In this document: piece after piece, positions 44,650-54,587 of the stretch | Position numbering within the stretch: position 1 is the first letter of the stretch | Layout of the letters: every line of letters begins with the position of its first letter | DNA from: Scrofimicrobium sp. R131 | GTDB taxonomy: Bacteria > Actinomycetota > Actinomycetes > Actinomycetales > Actinomycetaceae | Assembly (NCBI RefSeq): GCF_040256745.1 | Contig: NZ_CP138335.1 | Coordinates: forward strand, 1,240,001 to 1,304,000 | Length of the DNA: 64,000 nucleotides | Direction: 5' to 3' | Notes under the pieces: model-generated | What the model saw: only the letters and a program-made list of their open reading frames with translations | Told to the model about the DNA's origin: nothing | The model's database searches: none | Translations under genes and position numbers: made by a program

Positions 44650-44967
44650 ATGGCACTTTACGTGATTGAGTATCGGTACGATGAAGACCTGTCTAGTCTG
44701 GTCAACGATTTTCGCCCGGCCCACCGGGAATACCTCCGCCGGCTTCAGGACCAGGGCAATCTGGTGGCCTCGGGCTTCCTGCGCGACGCGGTTTTCAACG
44801 GCGCGCTGCTGATCCTCAACGCCGAAACGGCCCAGCAGGCGACCGCGCTGCTCAACGAGGACCCCTTCGTCACCAACGGGCTGATCCACTCGTTCCAGGT
44901 GCGGGAATGGCACCCGACCCTTGGGTACCTGGCGGACGACTTCGACAAGACGTTCCCGGCGTCCTAA
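44650..44967 (+). CDS. YciI-like protein
   Basis: 105 residues, single dimeric alpha+beta ferredoxin-like YciI fold. The conserved His in 'FRPAHREYLRRL' (His24) and the 'LVASGFL' and 'DPFVTNGLIHSFQVREWHP' segments are typical. The function of the family is not established; some domains are linked to dehydrochlorinase-like chemistry through the His-Asp pair. Convergent with the alpha/beta hydrolase, 5 bases apart. Confidence 0.85.
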   Translation: MALYVIEYRYDEDLSSLVNDFRPAHREYLRRLQDQGNLVASGFLRDAVFNGALLILNAETAQQATALLNEDPFVTNGLIHSFQVREWHPTLGYLADDFDKTFPAS

Positions 44968-44972
44968 GCCGA

Positions 44973-45749
44973 TCAAATCACCTGACACATCACCTGGGTC
45001 AGGGCCGCGGCCACCTGCCGTGGATGCTCGACGCAGGTCAGGTGGCGCGAGTTCTTGATCACCTGGAAGCTGCCGGCCGCACCCGGGATTTGGTGGGCCA
45101 ACTCTTCGGCTTTCCCGGGGCTCATCCCCGCGTCCTCGTCCCCGGTGAGGATCAGGGTTGGGACCTGGATCTGCGACAGGTCCGCCCGCAGGTCGGTGTT
45201 CCCGATCAGCTCACAGCAGTACGCATAGCCCTCGACCGGACAGGCAAGGAATGTTTCGCGCGTCCGCCGGTAGCGGGACTCGCCCTTTCCCGCTCTGAAT
45301 TCCGGGGTGAACCACCGATCCATCGTCGCGTCGACCAGGGAGGACATTCCTTCGGCCCGAACCAGTTCCGCGCGGTCAAACCAGGGCTCCGACGGAAGCA
45401 GCGCCGCTCCCGAATCGAGCATGGCCAACGAGAGGACCCGCTCGGGAGCCATCTCGGCCACCGCGAGGGAGGCAATCGCGCCGAGGGAGATGCCGGCCAC
45501 GTGAAACCGGCCAATCCCCGCCTCGTCCAGCTGAGACAGGAGTACCTCCACCACGGTCTCCATTCGAGCCGGGCCCGAGGGTATTTCCGAAGCTCCGTGA
45601 CCGGGCAGGTTCCACCGGACAATATGCCAGGAATCGGCCAGGTCGGCCACCACCTCGTCCCAGATCCGAACGTCTGAACCGAGCGAATGGGCCAACACCA
45701 GCGTGGGAGCCCCGGCCGGCCCGTCTTGCTGCAACTCGAATGCGGTCAT
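44973..45749 (-). CDS. Alpha/beta-fold hydrolase (3-oxoadipate enol-lactonase-like)
   Basis: 258 residues. Oxyanion 'LAHSLGSD', nucleophile elbow 'AGISLGAIA' (GxSxG complete), Asp in 'LTGDEDAGMS', His in 'NSRHLTCVEHP'. This resembles the PcaD/MhpC-type hydrolases, but no aromatic-catabolism genes are near and the substrate is unknown. It follows the P-type ATPase by 3 bases and is thus probably the last gene of the riboswitch-controlled operon. Confidence 0.85.
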   Translation of the reverse strand: MTAFELQQDGPAGAPTLVLAHSLGSDVRIWDEVVADLADSWHIVRWNLPGHGASEIPSGPARMETVVEVLLSQLDEAGIGRFHVAGISLGAIASLAVAEMAPERVLSLAMLDSGAALLPSEPWFDRAELVRAEGMSSLVDATMDRWFTPEFRAGKGESRYRRTRETFLACPVEGYAYCCELIGNTDLRADLSQIQVPTLILTGDEDAGMSPGKAEELAHQIPGAAGSFQVIKNSRHLTCVEHPRQVAAALTQVMCQVI

Positions 45750-45752
45750 CCG

Positions 45753-48122
45753 CTAGCTCCCCTCGTGTCGAAACCGCGTCGTGTAGCGGTAACACACTTC
45801 CATCAAAGCACTAATTGCCAGGCCGACGCCACCAATTAGCGCCCACTGCTGGGGGTCGGGCCACTGCAGGGCGAAGAACTCCCTGGTCCAGGGGATGAGC
45901 ACCCCCAGCAGGGCGCCGGCCGCCATCACGCAGATCAGCACCAGGCGCCACAGGTTGAACGGGCGCGCGGTGATCCCGAGCAGCCACAGGGCCCCGAGGA
46001 TCAGCGTCAGGGTCGCTCCCGTCTGGCCGATCTCCGTATGCTCGCCCAGTAGGAGGTATACGATCAGCGCGCCCGTGCCCATCAGCAGACCGGATGGCAC
46101 CGCCAACCAGAGGGTTCGGCGAAGGAAGCCGGGGTGATACCGACGGTGGCTGGGAGCCAACGCCAGGAAGAAGGCAGGGGTCCCAATCGTCAGGGCCCCA
46201 ATAAAGGTCAGTTGCCGCGGCAGGAACGGGTAAACCCAGCCGCAGACCGAAACGATCACCGCCAGCATCACGGCGTAGGTGGTCTTGGACAGGAACAGGG
46301 AGGAGACTCGCTCCATATTCGCGATAATCCGTCGCCCCTCGGCCACCACACCCGGCAGGACTGAGAACTCGCTCTTCATCAGCACGAGGCGGGACACCGC
46401 TTTTGTGGCCGGCGCGCCATTGCCCATGGCAATTCCCAGGTCCGCCTCTTTCAGCGCCAGGGCGTCGTTGACTCCGTCCCCGGTCATGGCGACCGTGTGG
46501 CCCCCACGCTGCAGGGACCGGACCAGCGCTCGTTTCTGCTCCGGGGTGACCCGGCCAAAGACGTCCACCTCGGCGGTGGCCCGGTCGAACTCGGGAGTGT
46601 CGATTTCGGGGAGAGTGCGCGCGTCCACCACCTGGAGCGTTCGACCGTCCCCGCCCAGGTCTAGCCGGTCGGCAATGGCCCCGACCGTTCCGGGGGCATC
46701 GCCGGAAATCACGCGGACCCGGACTCCTTGCGACCGGAAGTATTCCAGGGTCTCGGCCGCATCGGGTCGGATGTCTTCAGACAGTACCGCGATCAGCTGG
46801 GGTGAAAGGTCCTCGGGCAGGGGTTGATTCTCGGCAATCGGGCCGCCGGCCCGGGACAGGCATAGGGTTCGCTGGCCCCGGGACGATGATTCCGCCACCA
46901 GCTGGCGGGCGGCTTCCGCCGCGTCTCCTCGGGCGTTGGCCAGCAGGATTTCCGGCGCTCCGAACACCCAGCTGCCATTCGCGCCGCTCAAAGCCGACCA
47001 TTTGCGCGTCGAGTTGAACGGAACCTCGGTCAGTTCCGTCGGCAGGTCCGTCGCCGACCAGGCTTGGCTCCGCAGCAGTTCCTGCACCGCCGTGGCGGAA
47101 GCGTTCGTTTCGTCGGAGGTCAGGCGGCCAAGCGCCCCGGCCAGATCGGCTTCCGAGGCGGCCCCCGGCAGAACCGTCAGTTCCTGCCCCCGAATCCCGC
47201 CGGTGGTGAGGGTCCCGGTCTTGTCCAGGCACAGCTCGTCGACGCGGGCCAGAATCTCCACCGCCGGAAGCTCCTGGACCAGCACCCCCCGACGCGACAG
47301 GGTGGCCGCCGCCAGTCCAAAGTTCATCGAGGTCAGCAGGACCAGCCCCTGGGGGATCATGCCCACCACCCCGGCAATCGCCAGGATGACGGCCCCGCGC
47401 CAGTTGCCGGCGTCCGCCCGAGTCTGGGACCAGACCAGGAGGACCACCACCACCGGAAGCACCACCATGATCCACTTGAGGACCCGGTCGATTGCCCGTT
47501 GAATCTCCGAGGTCACGACGGAGTACTTTCGCGCTTCAGCGGTGATCTTTTGGGCCCAGGAGTCGGCCCCCACCTGGCGCACCCACATTCGGCCCGAACC
47601 GGCCACTACCGCTGTCCCCGAGAGGAGCTGGTCGTCAACCTGCTTTTTTACCGGCAGCGACTCACCGGTCAGAATTGACTCGTCCACCTCCAGGCCCCGA
47701 GTGGATAGCACCGTCCCGTCGGCCGGAATTTGGTCGCCGAGGCGCAGCTCGACCAGGTCGTCCACCACCAGGTCGTCGTTGTTGACCGTCTGTACCTTCC
47801 CGGCGCGCAGCACCTGGGAGGTGGGGGCGGCCAGGACCGCCACCGAGTCCAGCACCCGTTTGGATCTGAGCTCAGAGCAGACGCCAATCGCCGCATTGAT
47901 CACCATCACGAGCGCAAAGACCGAGTCGCGCCAGTCCCCCATCGCCAGCACCACCACCATGGCGGTGGTGAGGATGGCGTTGAACGGCGTGAAGATGTTC
48001 GACCGAAGAATCTGGCTGACGGGTCTGGAGGTGGTGCGCGGGACCCGGTTGGTCTGACCCGCTTGGACCCGCTCAGCCACCGCCTCGTCCGGAAGTCCAT
48101 CCGGATAGGGAGGAAAGCTCAT
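45753..48122 (-). CDS. Cation-transporting P-type ATPase (CtpE-like)
   Basis: 789 residues, ATG at 48122 with AGGA upstream. Complete P-type core: actuator TGES in 'ESILTGESLPV', phosphorylation site 'DKTGTLTTG' (Asp about 298), and hinge 'MTGDGVNDALALKEADLG'. About ten membrane helices, with helix 4 reading 'GVVGMIPQGLVLLTS', similar to mycobacterial CtpE (a Ca2+ transporter) and related short P-type ATPases. There is no N-terminal heavy-metal domain. It follows terC by 24 bases, downstream of a Mn2+ riboswitch, which makes Mn2+ or Ca2+ export a reasonable inference. Confidence 0.87.
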   Translation of the reverse strand: MSFPPYPDGLPDEAVAERVQAGQTNRVPRTTSRPVSQILRSNIFTPFNAILTTAMVVVLAMGDWRDSVFALVMVINAAIGVCSELRSKRVLDSVAVLAAPTSQVLRAGKVQTVNNDDLVVDDLVELRLGDQIPADGTVLSTRGLEVDESILTGESLPVKKQVDDQLLSGTAVVAGSGRMWVRQVGADSWAQKITAEARKYSVVTSEIQRAIDRVLKWIMVVLPVVVVLLVWSQTRADAGNWRGAVILAIAGVVGMIPQGLVLLTSMNFGLAAATLSRRGVLVQELPAVEILARVDELCLDKTGTLTTGGIRGQELTVLPGAASEADLAGALGRLTSDETNASATAVQELLRSQAWSATDLPTELTEVPFNSTRKWSALSGANGSWVFGAPEILLANARGDAAEAARQLVAESSSRGQRTLCLSRAGGPIAENQPLPEDLSPQLIAVLSEDIRPDAAETLEYFRSQGVRVRVISGDAPGTVGAIADRLDLGGDGRTLQVVDARTLPEIDTPEFDRATAEVDVFGRVTPEQKRALVRSLQRGGHTVAMTGDGVNDALALKEADLGIAMGNGAPATKAVSRLVLMKSEFSVLPGVVAEGRRIIANMERVSSLFLSKTTYAVMLAVIVSVCGWVYPFLPRQLTFIGALTIGTPAFFLALAPSHRRYHPGFLRRTLWLAVPSGLLMGTGALIVYLLLGEHTEIGQTGATLTLILGALWLLGITARPFNLWRLVLICVMAAGALLGVLIPWTREFFALQWPDPQQWALIGGVGLAISALMEVCYRYTTRFRHEGS

Positions 48123-48146
48123 GGGGACCATCCTAGCTAGTGGAGG

Positions 48147-49148
48147 CTACTGCTCCACCTGCGGCGGGCGGGCCCGGTCCATTCTGCTCTTAATCAGGGA
48201 GGCCACCACGGTCAGCACAATCACGCCGCCAATGACGGACAGCGACATGCCGATCCCAATGTCGGGCACGTGGAAGCCCTCTCCGCCGTTCAGGAACGGC
48301 AGATTGTTCTCGTGCATCGCGTGCAGAATCAGCTTGACGCCAATGAAACCCAAAATGATCGCCAGCCCGTAGTGCAGGTAGACCAGGCGCGACAGCAACC
48401 CGTCGATCAGGAAGTAGAGCTGGCGCAAGCCGAGCAGGGCCATCGCGTTGGCGGCGAACACGATGTAGGGCTCCTGCGTGAGACCGAAGATGGCGGGAAT
48501 CGAGTCGAAGGCAAACATCAGGTCGGCCGTCCCGAGCGCCAGGACGCAGAGCAGCAGCGGGGTCAGGTAGGTCTTGCCGTGCTGGCGAGCCAGGAACCGC
48601 TGGCCGACAAAACCGTCGGTCACCGGGAACATCTTCCGGACAAAGATGGTGAACCGGTTCTCCCGGTACTCCCCGTCATCGCTTTCGCCCTCAACTCCCT
48701 GGCGAGCCTGCATGATGGCCGTCCAAATCAGCCAAGCCCCGAACAGGTAGAAGATGGCCGAGAACCGTTCAATAATGGCGGCACCCACCAGAATGAAGAC
48801 CAGGCGCAGGACCAACGCGATGATGATGCCGGACAGCAGTGCCTTCTGCTGGTACTCCCGCGGAACGCGGAAGGACTGCATGATCAGCACGAAGACGAAG
48901 AGGTTGTCGACTGAGAGGGCTTTCTCAGTCAGGTAGCCGGCGAAGTACTCGCCCGCGTAAACCGAGCCGAACTCCCACCAGGTCAGCACGCCGAAGAGGA
49001 TCGCCAGGCCGATGTATCCCACCGACCACCAGGCGGCTTCCTTCATGGTGGGAGCGTGGGGAGTCCGGACGTGCCCGACAATGTCAAAGGTGATGAGGAC
49101 GAGAACGATCGCGCCCAAGATGAGCCATGACCAAACGCTGACTTCCAT
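48147..49148 (-). CDS. TerC-family integral membrane protein (probable Mn2+ exporter)
   Basis: 333 residues from the ATG at 49148; a longer frame would run into the riboswitch. Nine or so hydrophobic helices and the TerC signature acids in 'ALSVDNLFVFVLIM' and 'TADLMFAFDSIPAIFGLT'. In other bacteria TerC proteins (Alx, MeeF/MeeY) export manganese or metallate exoenzymes. The upstream yybP-ykoY riboswitch strongly supports a manganese role here. Confidence 0.92.
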   Translation of the reverse strand: MEVSVWSWLILGAIVLVLITFDIVGHVRTPHAPTMKEAAWWSVGYIGLAILFGVLTWWEFGSVYAGEYFAGYLTEKALSVDNLFVFVLIMQSFRVPREYQQKALLSGIIIALVLRLVFILVGAAIIERFSAIFYLFGAWLIWTAIMQARQGVEGESDDGEYRENRFTIFVRKMFPVTDGFVGQRFLARQHGKTYLTPLLLCVLALGTADLMFAFDSIPAIFGLTQEPYIVFAANAMALLGLRQLYFLIDGLLSRLVYLHYGLAIILGFIGVKLILHAMHENNLPFLNGGEGFHVPDIGIGMSLSVIGGVIVLTVVASLIKSRMDRARPPQVEQ

Positions 49149-49184
49149 CCGATTCCATTCCGTTCGTAGGGTTGACCAACCAGT

Positions 49185-49284
49185 TGAGGTCTTATCCCAC
49201 CTGGAACGGAACCAGGTGTTGATGCCGAGCCGGTTGTTCCCGAGCCGTGTTGACGACATCAACTTAGCGAGATTACTCCCCCCG
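49185..49284 (-). ncRNA. yybP-ykoY manganese riboswitch
   Basis: On the minus strand the leader begins with GGGGAGUAAUCUCGCU, carries GUCGUCAACACGG, and ends with GGGAUAAGACCU. These are the three conserved blocks of the yybP-ykoY family in the right order (loop L1, loop L3, 3' closing segment). GUUGAUG/CAUCAAC (7 bp) forms an internal arm. The predicted transcription start lies right at the first block. It ends about 37 bases before the terC ATG, and control is probably at translation, since no terminator is visible between aptamer and gene. Confidence 0.82.
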
Positions 49285-49289
49285 GGGAC

Positions 49290-49318
49290 AGTCTAGGGGG
49301 TGACGGAGGGCCTAACAA
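49290..49318 (-). promoter_or_regulatory. Promoter of the terC operon
   Basis: TTGTTA (-35, 49313-49318), a 17-base spacer, and TAGACT (-10, 49290-49295) on the minus strand. The predicted start is around 49283, at the 5' edge of the riboswitch. Confidence 0.65.
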
Positions 49319-49352
49319 CCGGGAACCGGCGAATGCGGACTATCCCACCCGA

Positions 49353-51425
<2,073 letters not shown>

Positions 51426-51465
51426 AGCCACCAGCCTAGCCACTCACTCCGACAAGTCCATCTCG

Positions 51466-52107
51466 TCAGCGCTCGGCTAAACCCAGCTCCCGTCCCAGCT
51501 CGAGCACCGACCGGTCCAACTGGTCCCGGTCGCCGTCGTTGACCAGCACGAAGTGCGCCAGAGCGCGCCGCTCCTCGTCCGTTGCCTGGGCTTCGATCCG
51601 CGCCCGCGCTTCCCGGTTGGGCAGGCCCCGCCGGTGCAGGCGAGCCAGGCGCAGGTCGAGTGGGGCCTCAACCACCACCACGGCGTCAAACTCCCCCTCC
51701 ATTCCGGTCTCCACCAGAAGCGGGACGTCATAAACCCCAACCTGACCCGGTGCCAGCCCGGCAAACTGCTCGATCTTGGCGGCGGCAATCAGGGGGTGGG
51801 TGATTTGCTCCAGTCGGAGCCGAGCCGCGGGATCGTCAAAGACCAATCGGGCCAGGGCAGCGCGGTCCAATTGACCATCCGGCCGCACCACCCCCGTGCC
51901 AAACTCGCGGGCCAGCTGCTCCAAGCCGGGGCTTCCCGGAGCCACCACTTCGCGGGCCAACTCGTCGGCGCTCACCACCACTGCCCCGAGCGCACCCAAC
52001 TGCTCGGCCACCGTCGACTTGCCGGTCCCGATGCCCCCGGTCAAACCAACCAGGTAGGGCTGCCCGGGCTCGGGATGGGAAGGAGGACGAAGACGAAGCA
52101 GACTCAT
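51466..52107 (-). CDS. coaE: Dephospho-CoA kinase
   Basis: Last step of coenzyme A synthesis. 213 residues from the ATG at 52107. P-loop 'GLTGGIGTGKSTV' starts near residue 21, so the N-terminus is about 17 residues longer than in the shortest homologues. 'VVSADELAREVV' and 'VYDVPLLVETGME' are typical. The C-terminal UPF0157 extension seen in mycobacteria is absent. Divergent from the methyltransferase gene by 36 bases. Confidence 0.93.
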   Translation of the reverse strand: MSLLRLRPPSHPEPGQPYLVGLTGGIGTGKSTVAEQLGALGAVVVSADELAREVVAPGSPGLEQLAREFGTGVVRPDGQLDRAALARLVFDDPAARLRLEQITHPLIAAAKIEQFAGLAPGQVGVYDVPLLVETGMEGEFDAVVVVEAPLDLRLARLHRRGLPNREARARIEAQATDEERRALAHFVLVNDGDRDQLDRSVLELGRELGLAER

Positions 52108-52130
52108 CCTCTCATCGTAGTCCGACGGCG

Positions 52131-52136
52131 TAGGCT
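52131..52136 (+). promoter_or_regulatory. -10 element of a leaderless promoter for the methyltransferase
   Basis: TAGGCT ends 7 bases before the ATG at 52144, and there is no ribosome-binding site. No recognisable -35. Confidence 0.4.
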
Positions 52137-52143
52137 GGCGGGC

Positions 52144-52920
52144 ATGGATACCTACGCCCACGGCCATCATCCCAGCGTCGTTCGGTCCCACGCTCGCCGA
52201 GGGATCGCCGATTCCGCCGCCTACCTGCTCCCCTCCCTGAGGCCGGGACTGCGGGTCCTGGACGTGGGGTGCGGGCCGGGTTCAATCACCCGCGAGCTGG
52301 CCGAGCGTTTCCCCGGCTCCCAGTTCGTCGGGGTGGACCAGCAGCCGTCCGTCCTTCAAACCGGAGACCTGCCGAACCTGCGATTTGAGGTGGGAGACGC
52401 CTACCAGCTGGCCTTCCCGGATGCCAGTTTTGACGTGGTTCACGCGCACCAGGTGCTGCAGCACCTGGGGGACCCGGTGGCCGCCCTGCGTGAGTTTCGC
52501 CGGGTGGTTCGGCCCGGCGGGATCGTCGCGGCCCGCGATGTCGACTATGAGGGCCTGACCTGGTATCCGCGCCTGCCGGAGCTGGACCGGTGGCTGGAAA
52601 TTTACCTGCAGATTGCCCGCCAGCACGGGGGCGAGCCGGCCGCTGCCCGCCACCTGCGCTCCTGGTTCCGAGCCGCAGGTTTCACCGACCTTCAGATCAC
52701 CGGCTCGGTCTGGACCTACGCCTCGGACGAGCAGGTGACCAACTGGGGCCAAACGTGGCGTCAGCGGGCCGTCGAATCCGACTATGCAAAGTTTGCACTG
52801 GAACTGGGCCTCGCCGACCGGGAGGAACTAGCTGAAATCTCCCGCGGGTGGGATGCCTGGTCCCACCACCCGGACGCCTGGTTTCAGCTGCCCCACGGCG
52901 AGGTGATCGCCGCCGGGTAG
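52144..52920 (+). CDS. SAM-dependent class I methyltransferase
   Basis: 258 residues. Motif I 'VLDVGCGPGSI' (near residues 38-48), motif II acid in 'FVGVDQQPS', motif III region 'SFDVVHAHQVLQHLGDP', and 'RVVRPGGIVAARD'. This places it in the Methyltransf_11/25 group (UbiE-like). The acceptor is unknown. It sits on the plus strand between coaE and rpsA, which are usually neighbours, so it looks like an insertion into the conserved block. Transcription appears leaderless. Confidence 0.88.
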   Translation: MDTYAHGHHPSVVRSHARRGIADSAAYLLPSLRPGLRVLDVGCGPGSITRELAERFPGSQFVGVDQQPSVLQTGDLPNLRFEVGDAYQLAFPDASFDVVHAHQVLQHLGDPVAALREFRRVVRPGGIVAARDVDYEGLTWYPRLPELDRWLEIYLQIARQHGGEPAAARHLRSWFRAAGFTDLQITGSVWTYASDEQVTNWGQTWRQRAVESDYAKFALELGLADREELAEISRGWDAWSHHPDAWFQLPHGEVIAAG

Positions 52921-52922
52921 CA

Positions 52923-52957
52923 CTGAGGGGCACCGCCGAATCGGCGATGCCCCTCAG
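52923..52957. terminator. Hairpin between the convergent methyltransferase and rpsA genes
   Basis: CTGAGGGGCA and CGCCGA pair with TCGGCG and TGCCCCTCAG around a short AA loop, with one C-A mismatch: about 16 pairs. It lies 3 bases after the methyltransferase stop and 12 bases from the rpsA stop. No T-run follows on either strand, but stability and position suggest a shared terminator or 3'-end protecting hairpin. Confidence 0.6.
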
Positions 52958-52968
52958 GGATGAACTAA

Positions 52969-54432
52969 CTAGTTGTTCGAGGTCAGCTTCTCGCGCAGAG
53001 CAGCCAGGGCCTCATCCGAGGCCAGGGTGCCTTCGGAGGCGTCCGCCGACGAGTAGGACGTCGGGGCCTGCTCATCGCTCGGAGCCTGCTCGGAGTCGGC
53101 CTCCAGGGCGGCCTGCACCTGGGCGCGGTGAGCTTCCCACCGGGCCTGGGCTTCGGCGTACTGGGCTTCCCAAGCTTCCCGCTGGCTGTCGTAGCCCTCC
53201 ATCCATTCCTGGGTTTCGGGGTCGAAGCCTTCGGGGTACTTGTAGTTGCCGTTCTCGTCGTACTCGGCAGCCATCCCGTACAGCGACGGATCGAACTCTT
53301 CCGAGGTTGGGTCCACGCCTTCGTTTGCCTGCTTGAGCGACAGGGAGATCCGACGACGATCCAGGTCGATGTCGATCACCTTGACGAACACGTCGTCGCC
53401 AACCTTGACCACCTGTTCGGGCATTTCCACGTGGCGCTGAGCCAGCTCGGAAATGTGGACCAGGCCTTCGATGCCGTCTTCGACGCGGACAAAAGCGCCG
53501 AACGGAACCAGCTTGGTCACATTGCCCGGAACAACCTGGCCGATCGCGTGGATGCGAGCGAAGGTCTGCCACGGGTCTTCCTGGGTGGCCTTGAGGGACA
53601 GGGACACGCGCTCGCGGTCCATATCCACGTCCAGCACCTCAACCTCGACGGGCTGACCGACCTCAACCACCTCGGACGGGTGATCGATGTGCTTCCAGGA
53701 GAGTTCGGAGACGTGAACCAGGCCGTCGACCCCGCCCAGATCCACGAACGCACCGAAGTTGACGATCGAGGAGACGACGCCCTTGCGGACCTGACCCTTC
53801 TGCAGGGTGTTGAGGAAGTTGGTGCGAACCTCGGACTGGGTCTGCTCCAGCCAGGAGCGACGCGACAGGACCACGTTGTTGCGGTTCTTGTCCAGTTCGA
53901 TGATCTTCGCATCCAGCTCGCGACCGATGTAGGGGCCGAGCTCGCGCACGCGGCGCATCTCGACCAGAGAGGCGGGCAGGAAGCCACGCAGACCAATGTC
54001 GAGGATCAGGCCGCCCTTGACGACCTCAATGACGGTGCCGGAGACAACGCCATCCTCGTTCTTGATCTTCTCAATCTCGCCCCAGGCACGTTCGTACTGA
54101 GCACGCTTCTTCGACAGCAGCAGGCGACCTTCTTTGTCTTCCTTCTGCAGCACGAGAGCTTCGATCTTATCGCCCACGGCGACGACGTCTTCGGGATCGA
54201 CATCGTGCTTGATGGACAGTTCGCGAGAGAGAATAACGCCCTCGGTCTTGTAGCCAATGTCGAGCAGGACTTCGTCACGATCGACCTTGACAACAGTTCC
54301 CTCCACGATGTCGCCATCGTTGAAGTACTTGATTGTTTCGTCAATGGCCTTGAGCAAGTCCTGCTCTGAGCCAATGTCGTTGATGGCAACTTGAGGGGTA
54401 CCAGCGGTGGGCTGGACACTAGAGGTGGTCAT
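52969..54432 (-). CDS. rpsA: 30S ribosomal protein S1
   Basis: 487 residues with four S1 RNA-binding domains (about 35-110, 128-195, 213-283 and 298-370), seen as repeated 'G-x-V-...-GAFV-...-G-x-VH-x-SEL' patterns such as 'GAFVDLGGVDGLVHVSELSW'. The C-terminal 110 residues are acidic, low-complexity and Gln/Glu/Ala-rich, as in mycobacterial S1. It binds mRNA leaders on the 30S subunit. A promoter can be seen 36-64 bases upstream. Confidence 0.96.
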   Translation of the reverse strand: MTTSSVQPTAGTPQVAINDIGSEQDLLKAIDETIKYFNDGDIVEGTVVKVDRDEVLLDIGYKTEGVILSRELSIKHDVDPEDVVAVGDKIEALVLQKEDKEGRLLLSKKRAQYERAWGEIEKIKNEDGVVSGTVIEVVKGGLILDIGLRGFLPASLVEMRRVRELGPYIGRELDAKIIELDKNRNNVVLSRRSWLEQTQSEVRTNFLNTLQKGQVRKGVVSSIVNFGAFVDLGGVDGLVHVSELSWKHIDHPSEVVEVGQPVEVEVLDVDMDRERVSLSLKATQEDPWQTFARIHAIGQVVPGNVTKLVPFGAFVRVEDGIEGLVHISELAQRHVEMPEQVVKVGDDVFVKVIDIDLDRRRISLSLKQANEGVDPTSEEFDPSLYGMAAEYDENGNYKYPEGFDPETQEWMEGYDSQREAWEAQYAEAQARWEAHRAQVQAALEADSEQAPSDEQAPTSYSSADASEGTLASDEALAALREKLTSNN

Positions 54433-54467
54433 GTAGTTGTAAACTCCGAAACGGACAATTATCTAGA

Positions 54468-54496
54468 TGGATAGGACAAGCGCCCACGGTGACCAA
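54468..54496 (-). promoter_or_regulatory. Promoter of rpsA
   Basis: TTGGTC (-35, 54491-54496), a 17-base spacer and TATCCA (-10, 54468-54473) on the minus strand in the 155-base gap between polA and rpsA. Confidence 0.5.
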
Positions 54497-54587
54497 TTGG
54501 GCACCACGAACACCCTCAAAAGCCTACCAGTGTCCAGCTCGGACTAAACCAGCCAAATTGTTACATTTTGCTCACAATCTGCAGGTT

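Noticed and set aside
49149-49262. N-terminal extension of terC by 38 residues
   Set aside because: It would be encoded inside the riboswitch aptamer; the ATG at 49148 gives the normal TerC N-terminus.
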